A DNA stretch of 64,000 bases from Carposina sasakii (GCA_014607495.2 CP053175.1:3720001-3784000), one strand, 5' to 3'; counted from the first letter of the stretch, positions 40,323 through 51,805 are shown. Translations and numbers: made by a program. Notes: generated by a model not told the origin, from the sequence alone.

Positions 40323-40563
40323 GTTCTGGGAGTGAAAAAAAAACGTATAATAAATACTACAGCTGCTTCTCTTCCCGGGCATACTGTACAAGTCAGTAAA
40401 GGGACAAGAGGATCTTGGTGTTTTGTAGGCGATGGGTTGACCACCTGTCACTACTAACCGAACTAGTACATCTAAACTACACCCTCAGAAGTGGCACCAT
40501 ATGGTTCTATCAGCCCTTGGTGCTCTGCCTACCCCGTAAGGGATAAAGGCGTGATTATATGAA
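40323..40563 (+). mobile_element. Retroposon D, long copy, forward
   Basis: It begins CTGGGAGTGAAA, then CAGCTGCTTCTCTTCCCGGG, GTACAAGTCAGTAAAGGGAC, GGCGATGGGTTGACCACCTG, and ends CCGTAAGGGATAAAGGCGTG with ATTATATGAATG. The 20-bp CCCTCAAAATTGGTCAG part is deleted. Confidence 0.8.
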
Positions 40564-41267
40564 TGTAATATGATTATTATACGCCATCGATGTCCGGAGG
40601 TGCTAGTACCGGATAATCTAACGACTGCTGTAAAGTTACTCTAACGTTTTGTATGTCCTCATTTACTTGTTTTTGTTTACCTATATGTGAAAAGATTGAG
40701 CCGTACTAGCAAGGTTAACCTGAGTGAAACACTAACCTCGGTTATGCATATATTAAAACATGCTCCATCTTACATATTGCACCGAATTATTATAGTAATA
40801 TAGTCAACGACATGGGTTTTATTTGCAATTCCGAGGCGTTCTTTGATGACTGATTAGTATGGGGAATGCTGGGGACGGATCATTATTCATCTTGTCTTTT
40901 TTCTGGGAAATTGCTAAGCAAGATAGGCGGGAATAAAAAAAATGTTCCCGGAAAAAGTGAAGAATATGTTGTATGTAGAAAATTACTAATTAGATGATGA
41001 TAATGAGCGTCTTGTTTGCTCTATTTATAATTGGGTTTTTTGTAGAATTCTTAGTCATAAGTGCTGTATAAAAAAAATAATATGTTGTGCTAGACGTTGT
41101 GCTAATATTAGGCATCACCTAACCGTTATAAGCTGGGTAACAGATTACTTGCTATTCAGTATTTAATGACCTATTTAAAAATAGTGAGAGCAAAGCGAAC
41201 AGCAACAGAAAAAATAATAAAACAAAAAATACATATACTTACACATCTCTGTTTTCCCCAAATGAGG
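40564..41267. other. No recognised feature
   Basis: AT-rich with no repeat copies recognised. Confidence 0.4.
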
Positions 41268-41378
41268 TAGTACTGCAGGATCACGTCAGGGGATATCCTA
41301 TAAACACATTTGACATACTCGGCCAGAGAAAATGCCTTTGAGTTCCATCGTCAACTCTTACGACATACACGGAAGGAG
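41268..41378 (+). repeat. Interspersed repeat family I copy
   Basis: GTACTGCAGGATCACG, GGAGAAATGCC-like AGAGAAAATGCCTTTGAGTT, AACTCTTACGACATACACGG and AAGGAGATGCAG. Confidence 0.6.
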
Positions 41379-41800
41379 ATGCAGTAAGAAGTGTGAACCT
41401 ATGAAGTATACTGTCATAAAGAACGTGAAGTAGATCCATTTATCTACGTCATCGAACTTGCCAAGTTAAAATAACCAAGCTTCAAGTAAACATCCCACGC
41501 AATTCTAAAAATAATCTCTTGTTATTTTCAATGACGATAAATAACCTTAACCGATTTACCCTAAATATACACATTATAAATTATCTAGTTACGGTAAACA
41601 ATATAAAAAATTACCTCTAGTTACGTTACTTTTACAGGAAAATTTTCTAAGAATATAGTGCCAAAGGTCATAATAATATCAAAGTAAAGTAAAATAATAA
41701 TATCAAAGTATTTAAGGTGCTATCAGTGGCCGTCTCGTGGTCCGAATTTTGTCATAATAGGGGATAATTAATTTTATTATATATCATAATTTTTATTATT
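41379..41800. other. No recognised feature
   Basis: Contains a short internal duplication AATAATATCAAAGTA at 41669-41710. Confidence 0.4.
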
Positions 41801-42049
41801 ACTTGATCGGGCAAAATTTATTGTATCCGGTGTTTGTGTTAGTTTTCTTATAGCCAGATATAAATTATTTTTCGTGAAAAAAAGTTGTTACACGCGTCTA
41901 TGTGCATTTATGCAAAAAACGCAGGCTATTTACTCAACTTTGGACCCTAACATCTTGGGAACCAGTCACTTCTATGGATAAAAATTATCGTGATAATGTG
42001 GAGACTCCGTAGTAGATATTCGGGAATGTTGACGACAAAAAACATCCTG
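41801..42049 (+). mobile_element. MITE family A, copy 6 (5' part lost)
   Basis: It starts at the ACTTGATCGGGCAAAATTTA block and ends AAAAACATCCTG with TA. The first third of the element is missing. Confidence 0.8.
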
Positions 42050-42361
42050 TATAGAAACATATTTTGTAATTATCACACAAAGCCCAAAATTGCCTTTATT
42101 CCTGTAATATAAATAGAACAAACGAAGGTCCCAAAGGGGTAGGTGAATTAATTTACCCTTACAAATTATTAACAAACCAATATTATATTAATACATTGCG
42201 TAGGGATGAAAACTGAATCTACCTATGATAATTACCGGGACCATGATCTATAAATCTAGAAGTGCCTAGATATTTCATGTAAATATACTTACAACTAGTA
42301 AATCCTATGGCTTGGAAACTCTTTTGGCATATACAGACATATACATATATAGGTACATACA

Positions 42362-42478
42362 TGGCTGTGTTCCCAAAATGGGTAGCCAGAACTGCAAGAT
42401 CATGAAGGAGATTATGCTTACTACATGCACGAAATAGGATGCAGCTGATGTATTCTAGTGATACCCCGAATTAGCACA
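42362..42478 (+). repeat. Interspersed repeat family I copy
   Basis: GGCTGTGTTCCCAAAATGGG, TAGCCAGAACTGCAAGATCA, TGCAGCTGATGTATTCTAG and AATTAGCACAG, with the middle missing. Confidence 0.65.
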
Positions 42479-42544
42479 GTAGTCTTTTTATTCGTCGTTG
42501 AAGGAAAGTTCGATATATTGAATATTGATTGTTTTGTTACAATA

Positions 42545-43160
42545 CACTTTTTTATATATACATTAAATAGGCTTACGCTTGACCACAACGCGCCTGATAG
42601 TAAGCAACGTTGCAGTATAGAGAGCGCTTGCCTAAATGAAACCGGTTCACTCTCGACTTGAAGACCGCAAGATTATAGTTCATGGGGAACAGGGATTCAG
42701 ACAGGGAGTTCCACAGCTTGGCCGTTCGCACTATGAATGTAGAAGCAAAACGCTTAGTACGAGTTTTCGGAACTTCAACTGTGAACCGGTGTCGCCTTGA
42801 CGTTTCCCTGGTCGTCCGGTAGTAGAAGAGTGCTGGGGGAGTTAGGTTGTGAAGTCCCAACGCACACTCCCCGAAATGTAACCTGTAGAATACCGAGAGA
42901 CTTGCAACTTTACGTCGATGCTCAAGACTTTGCAATCTAGCTTTGCACAGTGAGTCATTGTCGATCAGTCTTTCGGGTCGGTCCTCGATAGCTTCCAACG
43001 CCTCAAGCTGGTATTTGGCCGATTCATCCCAAAGGTGCGAACAGTACTCCATACAATACCCAACTTGCGCTTTATACAAGGCTAGTATCTGTTCCGGTGT
43101 GAAGTAACTTCACACCTTCAAAGGGAATACCCAGCTTTTTGGCAGCTAGTTGGGCCTACA
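42545..43160 (-). pseudogene. LINE L (CR1/jockey type) C-terminal reverse transcriptase end
   Basis: A 5'-truncated non-LTR retrotransposon. The minus-strand frame 43079-42573 (168 residues) starts inside the thumb region: [58 protein letters not shown], then [20 protein letters not shown] and [14 protein letters not shown], the usual end of this LINE class. Upstream to 43158 the similarity continues in another frame (AKKLGIPF), so there is a frameshift at about 43085. The 3' UTR ends near 42545 in ATATATA. No catalytic motif is present. The second copy at 51862-52268 is about 90 percent alike by eye. Confidence 0.8.
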
Positions 43161-43628
43161 AAGATAAAAATAGTTTTAAATACCTATGCCTTTTAGCTTC
43201 AAACACACATTAACCTTACGCCTATCAGCCAATTTCAATAAGCGATCTTGAGAGATTTTTTCATACTACTCATATATCTTGTTTCCATGATTATTATATA
43301 ATTAATTTGGTTTTTGATCCCTAATACTAAAATTATAATAGGAGTAGGCAGAGACAGATCTCTATTCTTCCTCTTCAAAAACTTTCAAAAAAAAGATGCT
43401 CATATCTCATTCCAGTATCTCTACATCCGTGAAATCCTTAGCAGTCTTCCGGGAGGGCCTGCATAAAACCGGCGCGTGCTTAGATAACTGATACAATTAT
43501 CTAATAAACTGGATGCGGCACTAGGGTGTAATGATATAGGGACATTATCGGGTAAGAAGATCGTATATAGATGTAGTTGAGAAGATCTATACGTTTATAT
43601 TATACAAACTCAAATACATTTTTCTATT
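43161..43628. other. No recognised feature
   Basis: Nothing I can match; no frame over 60 codons. Confidence 0.4.
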
Positions 43629-43629
43629 A

Positions 43630-43815
43630 TTACCCAACTGCGCCAAAAGGTTATGTTAGTGTATGTATGTATATTCTTTGGCATGCTATAGAATCTAAAC
43701 AGCTTGTCGCATTTGAGCTTGAGAGGTATAATTAAATTAGGCTTAATTCTAAGAGTGACACTGGGTCAAATATTTTACGCAGTCGAGTTTTTTATTTAAG
43801 TAAATGAAGTTATTT
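43630..43815 (+). repeat. Repeat family K, fullest copy
   Basis: TACCCAACTGCGCCAAAAGG, TATGTTAGTGTATGTATG, TCTTTGGCATGC, CAGCTTGTCGCATTTGAGCT, AGAGTGACACTGGGTCAAAT and TATTTAAGTAAATGAAGTTA. It gives the order used to interpret the broken copy at 51806-52770. Confidence 0.7.
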
Positions 43816-44887
43816 TTATATATATTCCACCGTCTCCGTGTCCATCTACGGTTGTCTAGGCCCCTGATAATTCTACATAAATATCGAAATCGCTCGTTTA
43901 TTATCGTTTCGCTTACTCTCGTTGCGAAGTTTTATTATCCTTGATTTAGTTTCGCCTATATATTTGTAGTCTATAAATGAATAAAATAGTGATAATAAAC
44001 AATACTGCATACGTGTGGATTGTCTAGAAGTTATTTAAAGAAAGGAAATTGATAGTTTATACTGCAATTTATTCATTGAGACAATTATTATAGGTATATT
44101 TATATAAATGTTTTCACATCAGACATTTTTTGGTAATGCGATTCGATTATGACATGTGATTCCGACGTTTTATATCGATATTTTTATATTTAAATAGGGA
44201 GGTAATAAGCTATCATATAAGTACCTTTTTTACATAGATATGTGTATGTATTACAAGCTGGCACATATATGAATGGGTTGTTAATTAAACAACAATACCA
44301 TTGTATAGTTATTCAAAACTAAGTCTAATTAAAAATAAAATAAAGTTTTACCTATATAAGTCAAAGATAAGAAGATTCCTTTTACAATCTATTTAAATTT
44401 AATTATACTGCCTATTTAGAAACATAAACTTGTTCCTTTAGAGATAAAGTAATAAACACCATAATATATCAATGATAGTAGAATATTATAGCAAAAGCCA
44501 TGCTAGTACCCCTAGCTTTGTTTACGTAACATAATGGCTAATTTCAAGAATCCTAAATTTCGAATTCCAAAAGACATTGAGCGCGTAATAAAGAGCCGTC
44601 GTATCAGGATAATACTTGTACAATGATCAGGACGTAGTCATCCTTGGCGCAAAAATACGCTTCGGGCGCGCGACAACGCGCCGATAACTTAAGTGGCCCT
44701 TAAAGGGGGCATGGGTCAGAGAGTCTGACCCATTTGGGAAGGGAAAGGTGTGCAGCTGGCCGGAGGGATGCGGGCCGGTCTAGTCGACCCCTGGAATTAC
44801 CAGGGTGCACCCGGCCACTTGAGCTGCTACTGCTGCCGGCTAGTTCGCGAAAGAAGAGAAAGGAGAAGAAAAGGAAATTAGAACGTG
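43816..44887. other. AT-rich, then a GC-rich block at 44640-44870
   Basis: 44640-44870 is much richer in GC than its flanks and contains the palindrome GGGTCAGAGAGTCTGACCC (44711-44729) and a purine run before the next repeat. A 67-codon frame (44734-44937) runs into repeat H. I cannot name this block; it may be the 5' part of an element whose tail is the H sequence. Confidence 0.4.
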
Positions 44888-45025
44888 ATATTCATCATCA
44901 TCATCATCAGCCTATTGCAGTCCACTGCTGGACGTAGGCCTCCCCCAGGGCATGCCACAAGACTGCCATGGGGGGTATTTGCCCATAGTCACCACGCTGG
45001 GCAGGCGGGTTGGTGACCAACCCGG
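44888..45025 (-). mobile_element. RTE-tailed repeat H, truncated, reverse
   Basis: TTCATCATCATCATCATCAG, CAGTCCACTGCTGGACGTAG, CATGCCACAAGACTGCCATG and CACCACGCTGGGCAGGCGGG. Confidence 0.8.
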
Positions 45026-45582
45026 GGTTTTCAGTAATATGAATTTGACTCGTTAATATGAAATAGTTTTTGAATTATGAGAGGGACAAAAGTGGCTCTA
45101 AATGGTTCGTGTTTACACACGGTGCTGCTGTTCTGTTAGCTTGAACTTGGTTTGCACGCTACCGCGTGTTCAGATAGATAAATGATGCAATAAGACAGTT
45201 ATCTATCTATCTATAAAATCCAAGTGGGAGCAACAGAGTAAATTCATTGACAAAGAAACATATCAGCTCAATTTGAAGACTACGTTCTACACTTTTTGTT
45301 ATACTATGAAAGCTTACGACTAGTGCATTTTATTGTATGTTTAGTTGCTGTAAAGGGAAAAGGTATTGTTTATTAATCAATTCACTCTACTGGCTGTTGC
45401 TAATTACCGAGTTGTCGGCGTAAGGAAGTCGATGTGATTTATAAGGAAGTGTTTTGTACGGGAAAAGGTACATATTAAAATTGTTTCTAATCCCCTTATT
45501 GATTTAGCCAAATTGTTAAAGTTATTCGTTAGATCCTGAATTTGATTTTATTGACTCTTTGCAATAATAGTTTAATTATATA

Positions 45583-45680
45583 GGGTGTAACAAAAGGGGT
45601 ATGTTAAGCGAAAAGCTATGTAAATAGCCCACTATGGAGAACCTATTTCCAAAATTTCAAAATTTCAGAAAATACACAAA
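45583..45680 (+). mobile_element. MITE family B, left part
   Basis: AGGGTGTAACAAAAGGGGTA, TTAAGCGAAAAGCTATGTAA, ATAGCCCACTATGGAGAACC. The right end is lost. Confidence 0.7.
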
Positions 45681-46229
45681 AGTAAAAATGTTATTCGCCA
45701 AAATATAGTTTTTTTTTTTTATAAAATATATCCTATTATATTTATTTAAGAAAGGGATTTGTATTATGTCTTCATGATATCAATTTATATTTTCCGATAA
45801 ATATTTACCATATTGCTAACCCGTACTTGATCTCTTTACCTCTAGAGATCAAGGAAGATCATAGAAATTTTAACCCCGAATAACATAATACTACCTGCGT
45901 TCTCACGTCTTTACTACATATGGCATAAGGTAGCACCCCTACATTTGATTGCAGGATATTAACCAATTTCGGGGTATTGAAACGCGTGGAATCAGATTTA
46001 TGGCGTAGTTTGCGGTGAGCTTTATGTGTAGGTTAAGATAATTTATTTTTATAATTTAAAATCGGTTTTATATTTTCGGATGTTTTGATCGTTCGGTTTG
46101 GTACCTTGTAACTACCTATATAGTCATAGGGCCTTACTAATGAAAAGATTTGAACTAGGTATAAGCAATTCACAGTATAATTTGAGAGAAATTTCTTATA
46201 TTTTGCTGTCAAAAACAAGTAGGCACATA
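45681..46229. other. No recognised feature
   Basis: AT-rich; no gene. Confidence 0.4.
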
Positions 46230-46612
46230 CAGGATGTTTTTTTGTGGCCACCTTTAACGAAGGGTACGTATTCTATACATGAAATAAAGTAAGTTTATGC
46301 TAAAAAAAATGCTGGGAAAAAATATATTTTCTTTGAAAAAAAATTTGAAATTCCTTGATCGTGCGAAATTTATAGTGTCTAGTGTTTATGTTAGTTTTTT
46401 TATAGACAGATATTAATTATTTTTCGTGAAAAAATCCTGCTACGCGCGTCTATGTGCATTTATGCAGAAAAACGCAGTCTATTTACTCAACTTTGGACCC
46501 TAATATTTTGGAAACCAGACACTTCCCAGGTATGCTTCCATGGAGAAAAATGATCGTGATGATGAGGAGATTCCGTAGTTTTCGGGAACGTTGACGACCA
46601 AAAATCATTCTG
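46230..46612 (+). mobile_element. MITE family A, copy 7 (full length)
   Basis: CAGGATGTTTTTTTGTGGCC to AAAAATCATTCTG, 383 bp, flanked by TA on the right and CATA on the left. It carries every family block in order. Confidence 0.88.
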
Positions 46613-47099
46613 TATAACGAGGTTGTAACTTCACGAGCGGTTTATTAGTAGCAGGAATAATCTTTATTTTCAGGGCCGATTTTGGCCAATCGTCTAATAG
46701 TCTCTCTAAAGGATAATCTTTATGCTGTCTCTATTTTATTTATTTATTTATTTATTCAGATAATCAACAACTTCTCTTAGATATATTACATTTGCAGAGA
46801 TTGTACCATAATAAGTCATTTACAGATTATCCTATAATAAGCAATTAGTTACTTTAATACTCGTAAGTTATTTATAAGTAAATTAACAAATAGGGGTTCA
46901 ACAGAACATACGCTCTGTGCGTGCCTACGTGTGTGTTTTGATCAAGTTTTAGAGAAAACAGCATAAACTTCTATCAGATATGGCTGTCCTACTATCCAAT
47001 CATAGGAAAAATAGGTCCTTAATGTACAAGCATTTCGGTACTAATGTGGGATTGGAATAGAATATATCAGCTTCATTTCCGTTCCGTGCATGTCCAAAA
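46613..47099. other. (TTTA)n tract, otherwise no feature
   Basis: At 46736-46760 a TTTA microsatellite precedes a 3' UTR-like AT-rich segment, perhaps a reverse LINE tail. CAGGGCCGATTTTGGCCAAT at 46671 may be a relic of the 21150 MITE. Confidence 0.4.
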
Positions 47100-47322
47100 G
47101 CCTCGAGCACACCGGATGCGTATGCGTGCACGTAAGCGTAGACGTACACGTACACGTACCTCTGAGTTTAATGTATGGAACTGTCACCGCTTGACGTCTA
47201 TGCTTACGTCTACGCATACGCATTCGGTCTGCCCGTGCCTATATAGTTCCATACATTACAACTCAGAGGTACGTGTACATCTACGCTTACGTGTACGCAT
47301 ACGCATCCGGAGTGCTCGAGGC
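47100..47322. mobile_element. CGT-periodic inverted-repeat element P, copy 2
   Basis: Left arm GCCTCGAGCACACCGGATGC and right arm inverse GCCTCGAGCACTCCGGATGC match for about 80 bases, ending AATGTATGGAACT, with one 6-base length difference. The 60-base centre has a third, shorter block of the same kind. It sits at the edge of a reverse family I copy (47327-47395). Confidence 0.82.
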
Positions 47323-47326
47323 TGAG

Positions 47327-47395
47327 TTGACTAAGGAACTCAAGGGCGTTCTCTCAGGCGATGGACAAGCAATTTTCCATCTCCTCTAGATATAA
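47327..47395 (-). repeat. Interspersed repeat family I fragment, reverse
   Basis: GAGTTGACTAAGGAACTCAA, TTCTCTCAGGCGATGGACAA and GCAATTTTCCATCTCCT are inverse family I blocks next to element P. Confidence 0.55.
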
Positions 47396-48078
47396 AATAT
47401 TGGGTAAAGGAAAAATCTACTTTTATGAAATAGATTCCATTCTACACAATATTCCTGATAAACCAAATTAACACATGTCGATGGCATTCTGTATCATTCA
47501 CAAAAATAATTAGATAATTATTATGTTGTAAATGAGATGTTTGTTTTGACTGAGATGCCAAAACAATATTGTTTTTGAACGCATGCATTTGACATAGCAC
47601 TGATAAGGGTTTATCCGGTATGTTCCTTGTTTTACCACATAAGGATATAAAATAGCAAATAAAGGGATTTTTCGTCTCCTATATGCCTACACGGCCTTAC
47701 CCGTAAAAAACTAAATAGGATTATTATAAGCTATTTAGAAATTTAGACACGGTTTATAAGTAGAAACAATAAAGTTTAGTGCTTTATCTTGACAGACGGC
47801 CAGTTAACGGCCTAAACTGCTGATCTTAGAGATTCTGAAACTTGAGGAGCGTATTATTTGAATGACAGGTACTAGGACAACTACATGGTAAAGATTTCTA
47901 GAAATTCTTACGGGAACAAGATAATTTTGTACAATCCGTCTATCATATTTATTTTATACTTTACTCAGTCTTAAAGTTTTTAATTGGATAAATAATTAAC
48001 TAACAAATAAAATAAATACAATTTTGAAACCAATTTTTCTCACTTTTTAGGTTTTCGTACCCTATGACAACACTAAAA
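47396..48078. other. No recognised feature
   Basis: AT-rich, no matching repeats, no frame of note. Confidence 0.4.
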
Positions 48079-48079
48079 A

Positions 48080-48400
48080 AGTGGACGTCCGTGACTCCGT
48101 CCGCGTGGACTACAGAAAAAACAAAATGTTGAAATTATCCGACATAAAAACACTTCCTCGGGATAAAAAGTAGCCTATATATATTATTAAGTGGGACCTG
48201 TTAGAATATGTTCCTGAAAACTGCATCGTAATCGGTTCAGCCGTTTCTGAGATTAGCGTGCACAAACGCACAGACAAATAGACAAAAATTTCAAAAATCA
48301 TTCTTTTGGGTACTATTGCGTTGATAAAGATCTCCTATATTTTTCTCGTATATCTTCGATGTACATTTGTACAGACAGCAATCCGTTACATTTTTATCTA
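48080..48400 (-). mobile_element. Non-autonomous Helitron, reverse, 3' tip decayed
   Basis: GTGGACGTCCGTGACTCCGT, CGCGTGGACTACAGAAAAAA, GGGATAAAAAGTAGCCTATA, AGTGGGACCTGTTAGAATAT and GACAGCAATCCGTTACATTT follow the complete copy at 11729. The CTAG is mutated. Confidence 0.75.
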
Positions 48401-49129
48401 TACTCTATACTAATATTATAAAGAGGTAAACATTGATTGTTTGTTTGTTAGTTTGTATGTTTATTTGTTTTTTTGCACCGAATAGGCTCCGAAACTACTG
48501 GACAGATTTCAAAAATTCTTTCACCGTTAGAATCCTTATTGGACCCGGATGAACATAGGGTTTCGCATAATTTCCACTGGGCTGGAATAAATATGAGTTA
48601 AAAAAAAAAAAAAATACCATTTGACGCATGGAGGTATAAGTTTTACATACACCATAGAATTACAAGTCCCCAGAAAGAGTCATCAATGACAGATATATTC
48701 CGGGTAATGAAGCAAAAACTATTAAAAAATGCCGCATCTTCCGCTTTTCTTACCCGCCGATTGTTGCCAAATCGATGAATATTATCAGTTTTTTAGATAC
48801 AGTAAATAGGTTGTAAAAATTTCACATATTAAAAAGTTGCTTCAAAAGTGTGCGTAATCACGGGTTCTGGGAATTTATTATTCTGTGACGTACGACGTAC
48901 AGATGACATGACACAACATGACAGATGAAATTTGTTTTTTTTTTGTTTGGTTTATCCCGAAGAAAGAGCATGAGGAATACAGCATCCATACAGCCATTGT
49001 TTTAGTACTGATGATTTCTAAATTTATGATGGATGATAACGATACGTCGGGAAAATCCTCAAAAATGAGTGTAAAATTTGTCAAAATCAAAAAGAATTGC
49101 GAATAAATTTTCAATTTCACATGTATATT

Positions 49130-50000
49130 ACACCCACTCCCTTTTGGTGTTTACGTTTACGTTCGTTAGGGGATGTAAGAGAGTACGGACGTAATTCCTA
49201 AAATTCCCATGGGAACTGGGCATACAGGAATTCCAAATTTTTACCGAAATTTCCACTGTACCGGAACAAAAGCTTATTCAATAAGTATAAAAAGAAACCG
49301 TTTGACGTACGCAGATGAAATTTGGTGTGTATGTTTGTTAGGGGGTGTAAAAGACCATAAAGAACGGGTTTCCCGAAATTCCCATGGGAACGGCACAAAC
49401 AGGGATTTCAAGTTTTTACGAAAACCACATTACATATAGAGATGAAATATGACAGGTATATTCGGTAGGGAGTGTAAGAAAGAACTGAGAACATATTTCC
49501 CGAAATTTCTACCGAAACGGAACAAACTGGAATACAAAATTTTTAAGAAAACCGTTATACCTATGAAGTTGAAATCGAAGATGTATATGGACTGCTAGGG
49601 AGCACAAAGAACGGATATCCCGTAATTTCCACGGGAACTGGACAAACGGGAATTCCAATTTTTTTACGAAAATGGCTACACATATGTATCTGAAATTGGG
49701 CATATAATATATATTATTATGTTCATTAGGGGCCCCGAGGAAGCACTAGGAACGGATTTTCCGAAATTCCCATGGCAGTCTTGTGACGTGCCCTGGGGGA
49801 AGCCTACGTCAAGCAGTGGACTGCAATAGGCTGATGATGATGACGACAACCGCGATACATATGAATTTATAATCAGACCTGTACGTTCATTAGGGACTAC
49901 GAGGAAGCTCCCCGAAATTGCCACGAGAAGGGGACCAACGGGAGTTCAAAATTTTTACGAAAACCGTTGTAACTACATATGAAGTCGTAGCTATGTACTG
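49130..50000 (+). repeat. Diverged tandem array, units of about 130-170 bp
   Basis: Each unit contains a GTTAGGGG.TGTAAGA-like block, an AACGG...CCCGAAATTCCCATGGGAAC block, GGAATTCCAAATTTTTACG and AAAACCGTT..AC.TATGAAGT. Unit landmarks (the CCATGGGAAC equivalent) lie near 49208, 49381, 49514, 49632, 49769 and 49921. Six units are recognisable. Confidence 0.75.
49768..49848 (+). mobile_element. RTE/H tail fragment inside the tandem array
   Basis: CCCATGGCAGTCTTGTGACG, TGCCCTGGGGGAAGCCTACG, AGTGGACTGCAATAGGCTGA and TGATGATGA. It begins at a CCATGG that both the array unit and the H repeat contain. Confidence 0.8.
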
Positions 50001-50035
50001 ATATGTACCGAAGTGAAGCGAGGGCAGGTCACTAG

Positions 50036-50540
50036 TTATATGTATATAGAAGATAGATGCAACAGATATTTATTTTGCGGTTTTTATAGATATTAGGTAT
50101 TTTATTTTTAACCAAGTAGGTACAATATTAATATTAAAAGATCTTCTCAATAACAATTAAGCCTTTAATTAATTTAATTAACAGATTAAAGATAATCAGG
50201 TAGGTACCAAACTTGACCTGTCTCATTTTAACCATATTTATTTAAGCGCCACAATACCAACACCCTATTACCTCTCGCACCTTCAACCCTTAAGATTCAA
50301 AGCCGTAAACCCCTGAATTCAACCCTTAAACACCGGGTCTGCATAACCTTAAGGGTGGTCTCTTATTAAGAGACTTGTGGTTGCGTAACCGGTCAAAATC
50401 TGTTAAAATGCGTTTGTTTTAATTGTGTTTATTAGGCTTATAGTCTCCTATGGTTCGCTATATCGAAACTACTAAAGCTCCTTATTTAGAAAAATAAGTG
50501 CAAATCACACATTCTATCATCTGCTTTTCCAATATTTTCT
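50036..50540. other. No gene; small repeated motif
   Basis: ACCCTTAAACACCGGGTCTG at 50322 resembles ACCCTTAAGCGCCGGGTCTG at 51602. These two segments may be parts of a further unclassified repeat. Confidence 0.35.
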
Positions 50541-50544
50541 TTAT

Positions 50545-50760
50545 AAAATATTAATAAGAAAATGAAAAAAAAAAAATCACCCCCGTGAGATTTGAACTCA
50601 CGACCTCTCGCATTCCGTGCATCGTCCTAAGCAACTGAGCTATCGGATCACTTAACTCGGATGACGAATTTTACAATCTCTTTAAATTACGTTTTTGGCA
50701 ACGTTATTTTTTCATCCCGATAGCTATACTCGTACACTATCCAAATCTCGGTAAACAAAG
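50545..50760 (-). mobile_element. SINE family F, full length, reverse
   Basis: The inverse B box GAGATTTGAACTCACGACC, inverse A box GCAACTGAGCTATCGGATCA and the body CTCGGATGACGAATTTTACA to CAAATCTCGGTAAACA match 59630-59815. An A12 tract sits beside its tail. Confidence 0.8.
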
Positions 50761-50879
50761 CTGAATCCCTCAGCACAACGTTTAATGATGAAACGATCAA
50801 ACATAATGATATCCTAGCGGATTATATCATGGAGAACTATCTTATAAATTTATCTTAAATAAGGATATATATTATAAAA

Positions 50880-51144
50880 TGCCGTGTGTTGCCGGCAGAG
50901 TAGAATTCGTACCACGCCATGTCTGCCTGTGGATATCGTACGAGGCGATTAAGTTTCCGGGAGGTAGGCAGCAGCGCCTCCCGTGTTGACAACATAGTCC
51001 AAAATACAAACTGCGGTCACCAACTCGCCTGCCCAGCGTGGTGACTGGGCATGGTGACTGGGCGAATGGGCAAATACCCCCCATGGCAGTCTTGTGGCGT
51101 GCCCTGGAGGGAGGCCTACGTCCAGCAGTAGACTACAATAGGCC

Positions 51145-51175
<31 letters not shown>
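50880..51175 (+). mobile_element. RTE-tailed repeat H, full length
   Basis: GCCGTGTGTTGCCGGCAGAG to AGGCCTACGTCCAGCAGTAG and a GATGATGATGATGATGATGA tail. A short internal duplication GTGACTGGGCATGGTGACTG is unique to this copy. Confidence 0.85.
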
Positions 51176-51805
51176 ATAAAATATTTTCTTTGCCAACCTT
51201 GTTCAACAAATAAACAAAAATGAATAAACTACTTACTTATCTAAAATACTAATACTTTGATCATCGCAATACGCGGATGGACAAAATTGCTAATTATTGT
51301 CAGGATAAGGTTCCTCTGAAAAAAAAAATTGTAAGGAAACATTTGAAAATTTTACGAAAATATTAGAATAACATAGGCTTAGAGCAAGGAAGCCGCGTTG
51401 GTCTAAGGACATAGGCTAAGATCACGCGGAGGAAGGCGCGGACGTCTGCTTAGTTTCTAAATTACTAAATAAATAATACGAGTAAGCAGTGTAAGCTTTA
51501 CAACGTACATTTTAAGATTGTAACCAACTGCAACATTATTTTTATTTTAATCTTTAGAATACGTCTGTGGTGGCGTCACCATTGTATCTCACTAGGAAAG
51601 CACCCTTAAGCGCCGGGTCTGTATTACCTTAAGACAATAAATTATTCACTTAATGAAACACCCCGTGACAGGGCGGAAATTACGCAACCCTTAACAAAAA
51701 TGAATCCTTTTACTCGGAATTTTGGAAGTGTTGATTTCGTAGATGGTAAGTAATATGCATGAATATGAAATGAACCCTTAAATATTGCAGATCGTTGTTT
51801 TTACT
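51176..51805. other. No recognised gene
   Basis: See the shared CCGGGTCTG motif noted at 50322. Nothing else. Confidence 0.4.

Larger units (their letters stand above)
48404..50035 (+). mobile_element. Helitron with internal tandem repeats, 1.63 kb
   Basis: It starts TCTATACTAATATTATAAAG and ends CGAAGTGAAGCGAGGGCAGG, TCACTAG followed by T, a classical Helitron end. The first 700 bases are AT-rich with no Rep or helicase frame. From about 49130 to 50000 it consists of diverged tandem units (next entry). An H repeat fragment is embedded at 49768-49848. Confidence 0.75.

Noticed and set aside
47041..47325. 93-codon frame rich in arginine (RMRMRARKRRRTRTRT)
   Set aside because: The peptide is a translation of the CGT-periodic element P; the opposite strand is open too.
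49676..49924. 82-codon reverse frame
   Set aside because: Antisense of the H tail and the Helitron tandem array.
51038..51223. Frame with a run of methionines
   Set aside because: The run is the GATGAT tail of repeat H.
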